Origin: CAZMGB01 sp964565775
GTDB taxonomy: Bacteria; Chloroflexota; Dehalococcoidia; DSTF01; JALHUB01
NCBI GenBank assembly: GCA_964565775.1
Contig: CAZMGB010000005.1
Location: 62,001-126,000, forward strand
Reading direction: 5' to 3'
DNA length: 64,000 bases
The notes under the pieces were generated by a model. That model had not been told where the DNA came from and made no database searches. It saw only the letters and a program-made list of their open reading frames with translations. This document shows, one piece after another, positions 59,860 to 64,000 of this stretch (within the stretch, counting starts at the first letter, position 1; each line of letters opens with the position of its first letter). The translations under genes were made by a program, and so were the position numbers.

Positions 59860-61641
59860 TCAGTAGGCCCGGTAGCGGTTGGCGATGGGCAGGCGGCGGT
59901 CGCGGCCGAAGGCGCGGTGTGTGATCTTGACGCCGGGGGGAGCCTGCCGCCGCTTGTACTCGTTGCGGTCGACCATCGCCACGATTCGCCGCACCGTCGC
60001 CTCGTCGAAGCCCTTCGCCACGATCTCGTCAAGGCTCAGGTCGTCCTCGACGTATGCCTCAAGAACGGGGTCGAGCACGTCGTATGGCGGCAGAGTGTCG
60101 CTGTCGAGCTGGTCCGGCTTCAGCTCGGCCGACGGCGGCTTTTCGATGACGCTGCGGGGTATGACCTCCCCCGAACCACAGCGGTTCCGATACTCGGCCA
60201 GCCGGTAGACCAAAGTCTTCGGCACATCCTTGATGNNNNNNNNNNCGTCTTTTGTTAAAAAGCCCCCGGCCACACCCTTGATGCGGGCGACCCCCCCGGC
60301 CATGTCGCCGTAGAGGGTGGCGTAGCCGGTGGCCATCTCGCTCTTGTTGCCGGTGGTGAGCACGAGCCAGCCGAACTTGTTGGAGAGGGCCATGACGATG
60401 TTGCCACGGACGCGCGCCTGAAGGTTCTCCTCGGCCACGCCGGACTCCGTACCGGCGAACGCCTCCGAAAGCATGTTGAGCGACGCGGCGAATCCGTCCT
60501 CGATAGGGATGGCGATGAGCTGGATGCCCAGGTTCTCGGAAAGCGCCTGGGCGTCCGCCCGGCTCCCCTCCGAGGAGTAGCGCGAGGGCATCGACACGCC
60601 GACCACGTTCTCGGCGCCCAGGGCATCGACGGCGATGGCAGCCACCAGGCTGGAATCGACGCCCCCGGAGAGCCCGATCACCACCTTGGTAAAACCGTTC
60701 TTGCGCGCATAGTCGCCGGTGCCCAGCACGAGGGCGGCGTAGACCTCGCCTACCTCGTCAAGCGTCTCGTGCTGATAGGAAGGCAGCGGCGGCTTCTCGG
60801 CGGCCGCTGCCTCCTCGGAGATCAGCACTCTGCGATCGCCTTCGACCAGCGCGAACTCCAGCTTCTCCTGGCGTCGTCGCGGGTCATGGAGCCGCGTCTG
60901 AAAGATGGCATCCGCGTCCAGGTCGTGCACAATGAGCGCCTCCTGGAACTGCGGCCCCCGAACGAGCACCTCGCCCTCCTGGTCTACGATCATGCTGTCG
61001 CCGTCGAAGACCAACTCGTCCTGGCCGCCGACCAGGTTCGTGTAGCAGACGATGACGGCGCTGTCGCTGGCCCGCGTCGCGAGCATCCGTTCGCGGAAGG
61101 CGCGCTTGCTGGCGTGAAAGGGGGAGCCATTGATGTTGACGATGACCTCGGCACCGGCGTGCGCCTGGGCCCGCTGGGGACCGTCCGGGTACCAGATGTC
61201 CTCACAGACGTTGACGCCCACGCCTACTCCCGCTATCTCGTAGACGGGGCATTCCGTGCCCGACTGGAAGTAGCGGTTCTCGTCGAAGACGCCGTAGTTG
61301 GGGAGGTACTGCTTGTGGTACACGCCGACGAGCCGGCCGTCGTGGATGACGGCGGCGGCGTTGTATATGTCGGAGTCGGCGTCGACGAAGCCGACCACCA
61401 TGCAGATGCCCGCCGAGCCCTTGACCACGGCGTCCAGGGCGTCCAGGTTATCCTGGACGAACTTTCGACGCAGAAGAAGGTCTTCGGGCGGGTAGCCGGT
61501 GATGGCCAGCTCGGGATAGCTTACCAGGTCCGCCCCCAGGGCGCGGCCCCGCTCGGCGTACTCGAGGATCTTGGCTACATTGCCCTCGAGGTCGCCTACG
61601 GTGGTGTTGATCTGGGCCAGACCGACGCGAAGGACGCGCAA
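59860..61641 (-). CDS. nadE: Glutamine-dependent NAD+ synthetase (contains assembly gap)
   Basis: 593 codons from TTG 61641, with GGAGGG about 11 bases upstream. N-terminal nitrilase-type glutaminase: YPELAITGYPPEDLL (Glu), YHKQYLPNYGVFDE (Lys) and VNVCEDIW (Cys). C-terminal synthetase with PP-loop GLSGGVDSSLVAAIA and TTGNKSEMATGYATLYGDMAGG. It amidates nicotinate adenine dinucleotide. The gap at 60236-60245 falls after an unexpected VARIKGVAGGFLTKD and before IKDVPKTLVYRL. That stretch looks like a low-quality near-duplicate of the sequence after the gap. Confidence 0.93.
   Translation of the reverse strand: MRVLRVGLAQINTTVGDLEGNVAKILEYAERGRALGADLVSYPELAITGYPPEDLLLRRKFVQDNLDALDAVVKGSAGICMVVGFVDADSDIYNAAAVIHDGRLVGVYHKQYLPNYGVFDENRYFQSGTECPVYEIAGVGVGVNVCEDIWYPDGPQRAQAHAGAEVIVNINGSPFHASKRAFRERMLATRASDSAVIVCYTNLVGGQDELVFDGDSMIVDQEGEVLVRGPQFQEALIVHDLDADAIFQTRLHDPRRRQEKLEFALVEGDRRVLISEEAAAAEKPPLPSYQHETLDEVGEVYAALVLGTGDYARKNGFTKVVIGLSGGVDSSLVAAIAVDALGAENVVGVSMPSRYSSEGSRADAQALSENLGIQLIAIPIEDGFAASLNMLSEAFAGTESGVAEENLQARVRGNIVMALSNKFGWLVLTTGNKSEMATGYATLYGDMAGGVARIKGVAGGFLTKDXXXXIKDVPKTLVYRLAEYRNRCGSGEVIPRSVIEKPPSAELKPDQLDSDTLPPYDVLDPVLEAYVEDDLSLDEIVAKGFDEATVRRIVAMVDRNEYKRRQAPPGVKITHRAFGRDRRLPIANRYRAY
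60236..60245. other. Assembly gap of 10 N inside nadE
   Basis: Ten N's with the frame kept open by chance on both sides. Sequence just before it in the direction of transcription departs from the family and partly repeats what follows the gap, so the true protein is probably about 15-20 residues shorter here. Confidence 0.9.
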
Positions 61642-61864
61642 TCTAACGTCCCTCCCCCGAATAGCGGGGCTTTTATTGATTATCTGTTCTTCCCACGCCA
61701 GGGGTCAAGGACGCACAATACTGGTAGAATGGTTGACGCCGGCTCGACCGCCGTGCGCCCCGACGAGCCCTGGGGGAGGCGGCCCGAGCAGGCTCCGTAG
61801 CGGGTGGTACGCCGCCGCGGCGCGTTAGCGGCCATCATGGCCTATGAGGTATGGGGCTACTACT

Positions 61865-62395
61865 ATGACAGACCGGGTGATGATCTACATCGACGGGAGC
61901 AACGTCTACCACTCCCTCAAGGAGCAGTTCAGGAGGACCAACCTCAACTTCGAGCGCTTCTCCACCAAGCTCGTCGACAAGCGCGAGCTCATCCGCACAT
62001 ACTACTACAACGCGCCCGTCGACCAGGTGAAGGAGCCCCAGCGTCACGAGGACCAGCAGAAGTTCTTCGAACGCCTGCGGCGCATCCCCTATATGGAGGT
62101 CAAGCTGGGCAGGCTGGTCTACCGCAACTGGCCCCAGGAGGCAGCCTATGAGAAGGGTATCGATGTCAGGCTTGCGGTAGACATGATCACCCACGCTCAC
62201 CGCGGCAACTACGACGTGGCGATACTGGTCAGCGGCGACAACGACTTCGCCGATGCCCTGCAGGCAGTCAAGGACGAGGGCAAGCGGGTGGAGGTAGCGC
62301 TCTTCGGCGGCGAGTGGACCTCGCAGCAGCTCCGCGACGTGGCGGACCGAGCTATTGAGATAAACCGAACTCTTCTCCGGGGCTGCTGGTGGTAA
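61865..62395 (+). CDS. NYN-domain (LabA/DUF88-like) PIN-fold protein
   Basis: 176 residues from ATG 61865 (ATG 61844 would add 7). VMIYIDGSNVYHSLKEQF carries the first catalytic Asp, GIDVRLAVDMITHAHRGNYD the central acidic site, and VSGDNDFADALQAVKDEGKR the third. These are the acidic residues of a PIN-like ribonuclease site. NYN proteins are thought to act in RNA processing or regulation. It is divergent from nadE and convergent with citrate synthase. Confidence 0.88.
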   Translation: MTDRVMIYIDGSNVYHSLKEQFRRTNLNFERFSTKLVDKRELIRTYYYNAPVDQVKEPQRHEDQQKFFERLRRIPYMEVKLGRLVYRNWPQEAAYEKGIDVRLAVDMITHAHRGNYDVAILVSGDNDFADALQAVKDEGKRVEVALFGGEWTSQQLRDVADRAIEINRTLLRGCWW

Positions 62396-62454
62396 GGGGC
62401 CAGCCGGCGTTCTCGAAGCGGGGGTGAAGCGGGGACCGGCGCCCCCTCGCGCAC

Positions 62455-62492
62455 GCAAGAAAAGAGGGACGGCACCCGTTGGGTGCCGTCCT
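62455..62492 (-). terminator. Rho-independent terminator of the citrate synthase gene
   Basis: An 11-bp stem (GGACGGCACCC at 62468-62478 with its complement at 62482-62492, 3-base loop) followed on the minus strand by CTCTTTTCTTG. It is 25 bases past the citrate synthase stop and is the clearest intrinsic terminator in the window. Confidence 0.85.
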
Positions 62493-62517
62493 GCCGCGCC
62501 TTCGTCCGAGGCGGCGT

Positions 62518-63657
62518 CTACTTCCGCTGTTCTATGGGCACATACTTGCGGTCACCGCTTCCCTCGTAGATCTGGGTCGGCCGAAAGATGCGGTTGCCGA
62601 CGAGCTGCTCCCGCCAGTGAGCTACCCAGCCCGCGATCCGCGAGACGGCGAAGACCGGCGTAAACAGGTCTATGGGAATGCCCATCCTGTCGTACACGAT
62701 GCCCGAGTAGAAGTCGACGTTGGGCCAGATGCCCCGCTCGCCCAGCCTCGCGATGACGAAATCCTCCGCCTCCAGAGCGATGTCGTAGAGGGGGCTGCGG
62801 CCGAGCTTCTCAAAGAGCTTCTCGTTGAGGCCCTTGAGGATGGTGGCCCGCGGGTCCATGGTCTTGTACTCGCGGTGGCCCATTCCCATGATGACTTCCT
62901 TGGCCGCGAGCTTCTTCTCCAGGTACGGCCGAGCGTTCGCCACGGACCCGATCTCGTTCAGCATAGCCAGCACCCGCTCATTCGCGCCGCCGTGCAGCCG
63001 CCCGCTGAGAGAGCCGATGGCCGCAGCCATGGTGCTGTAGGGGTCAGCCAGGCTGGAGCAGGTGACCATCGCCGTGAAGGTGGAGGCGTTGATGGTGTGC
63101 TCCACGTGGAGGACAAGACACACGTCGAAGACCTTCGCCGCCAGCTCGTCCGGCACCTCCCCGTTCACCATGTACAGGAAGTTGCTGGCGTGGTTCAGGT
63201 CATCGCGGGGCGCCACCACGCTCTTGCCCTGGCGCAAACGGTGGAACGCGGCGATGATCGTAGGTATCTGGGCAATCAGCCGGATGCCAGCCTGGTAGTT
63301 GACCTGATCGTCGCTCACGTCTCTGGGGTAGAACATGCCCATAGCGGACACCGCGCACTGCAGGGCCGACATGGGGTGCCCGCTCTTGGGGAAGAGCTTG
63401 ATCATGTCGAGGATGGCCGGCTCGAGATTGCGGTTGCGCTTGAGCTCACTGCTGAACTTGTCAAGCTGCTGCTTCGTGGGCAGCTCACCTTCGACAGTCA
63501 GATAGGCCGTCTCTTCAAAGTTGCTCTTCTCCGCCAGCTCCTGGATAGCGTACCCGCGATATTTCAGGATCCCTCGCTGGCCGTCGATGTCGCTGATCGC
63601 GGACTTGGTGGCCGGCACTCCCGCTAGCCCGGGCACGTACTCGATGGATGTGGTCAT
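62518..63657 (-). CDS. gltA: Citrate synthase
   Basis: 379 residues from ATG 63657, with GGAGGACC upstream. Catalytic residues appear in LHVEHTINASTF (His), GMGHREYKTMDPRA (His) and IWPNVDFYSGIVYDRMG (Asp). SLSGRLHGGANE is the family signature. The length matches the short dimeric type II/methylcitrate-like bacterial form. It condenses oxaloacetate and acetyl-CoA. 2-methylcitrate synthase activity is a possible alternative. Confidence 0.93.
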   Translation of the reverse strand: MTTSIEYVPGLAGVPATKSAISDIDGQRGILKYRGYAIQELAEKSNFEETAYLTVEGELPTKQQLDKFSSELKRNRNLEPAILDMIKLFPKSGHPMSALQCAVSAMGMFYPRDVSDDQVNYQAGIRLIAQIPTIIAAFHRLRQGKSVVAPRDDLNHASNFLYMVNGEVPDELAAKVFDVCLVLHVEHTINASTFTAMVTCSSLADPYSTMAAAIGSLSGRLHGGANERVLAMLNEIGSVANARPYLEKKLAAKEVIMGMGHREYKTMDPRATILKGLNEKLFEKLGRSPLYDIALEAEDFVIARLGERGIWPNVDFYSGIVYDRMGIPIDLFTPVFAVSRIAGWVAHWREQLVGNRIFRPTQIYEGSGDRKYVPIEQRK

Positions 63658-63920
63658 TTCGGTCCTCCTATACCCGATAGAAGCTGCCAGTGTCGCTCCC
63701 AGAGCAATCCTGGCTCACCCGACTTCTTTCCCGTTGACTTGTCTTAGCAACACCTCCCTTGGGCTAGGTGCGCTCCCTCCCAACCACACCCTCGCCCCAA
63801 CCGGCCGCTGACGCCGGTTCGCAGAATTGATCGCAACCGCGCATAACACGACTACACAAGGCCAGCCGCGGCCTCGCCTGCCGTGCCTCCCTCCGCAGCC
63901 TTGGGGCCGAATAGACGCGT

Positions 63921-64000
63921 CTAGAGCTCTATGCTCTCGATACGGAAGCGCAGCGTCCCCGCCGGCGCTGCCACTTCCACCTCATCGCCGACCTTCCGGT
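63921..64000 (-). CDS. greA: Transcription elongation factor GreA, C-terminal end (cut by window)
   Basis: Reading minus from 63998, the frame gives RKVGDEVEVAAPAGTLRFRI then ESIEL and stop TAG at 63923-63921. RKVGDEVEVAAPAG is the conserved C-terminal FKBP-like segment of GreA/GreB. Only 25 residues are inside the window; the rest lies beyond base 64000. Confidence 0.8.
   Translation of the reverse strand, partial: RKVGDEVEVAAPAGTLRFRIESIEL

Noticed and set aside
63658..63920. Small gene between citrate synthase and greA
   Set aside because: No frame with a good start or motif; it looks like the citrate synthase promoter region and the greA 3' end.
1..64000. Alternative genetic code with TGA as an amino acid
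   Set aside because: TGA ends many clear genes here (for example the glycosyltransferase at 2402, nuoG at 6656 and the transporter at 7679), and tryptophan is coded by TGG throughout.

Overview
High-GC bacterial DNA with frequent GTG/TTG starts and good Shine-Dalgarno sites. It contains one 10-N assembly gap (60236-60245), so it is probably a scaffold from a draft or metagenome-assembled genome. The mix suggests a Chloroflexota bacterium (Dehalococcoidia-like), although an actinobacterial relative is not excluded. Supporting features are acyl-CoA catabolism, short ACGG-type lipoprotein signals, a DosR/DosS pair, a c-di-AMP riboswitch and a NuoI-NuoG pair. No rRNA, tRNA, CRISPR array, phage or transposase was seen.

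Layout. 1-3.3 kb: end of a thiolase gene, then a c-di-AMP (ydaO-type) riboswitch leading a membrane glycosyltransferase, then a metallo-beta-lactamase-fold hydrolase. 3.4-7.7 kb: NuoI and NuoG, then a drug/metabolite exporter. 8.2-11.7 kb (minus strand): an alcohol dehydrogenase; a ferredoxin:thioredoxin reductase (FTR) catalytic chain whose last active-site cysteine is an in-frame TGA followed by a SECIS-like hairpin; a class V aminotransferase; and an interrupted DinB gene. 11.9-17 kb: two acyl-CoA dehydrogenases, an enoyl-CoA hydratase and a CoA-disulfide-reductase-like flavoenzyme. 17.2-20.7 kb: DUF3870 protein, PAS-LuxR regulator and diguanylate cyclase. 20.8-24.4 kb: lipB-lipA-lpdA and a cyclic-nucleotide-binding protein.

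24.5-49 kb is a surface-polysaccharide and sugar region. It has GDP-mannose dehydratase, three paralogous GT4 glycosyltransferases interleaved with two methyltransferases, further GT2/GT4 enzymes, a DegT aminotransferase with a Gfo/Idh oxidoreductase, a PIG-L deacetylase, NagB, NagA and an orphan sugar-binding lipoprotein. Intergenic palindromic repeats are dense here. 48.7-54.5 kb: another acyl-CoA dehydrogenase, a two-subunit CoA-transferase, peroxiredoxin and a cupredoxin lipoprotein. 54.6-59 kb: a DosR/DosS-like two-component system with a stand-alone receiver, a universal stress protein and matching palindromic sites. 59.2-64 kb: HAD hydrolase, NAD synthetase (holding the gap), NYN-domain protein, citrate synthase and the end of greA.

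The strongest novelty candidate is the selenocysteine-type FTR at 9365-9850. Next are the DosR/DosS module with its candidate operators and the c-di-AMP riboswitch in front of a glycosyltransferase.
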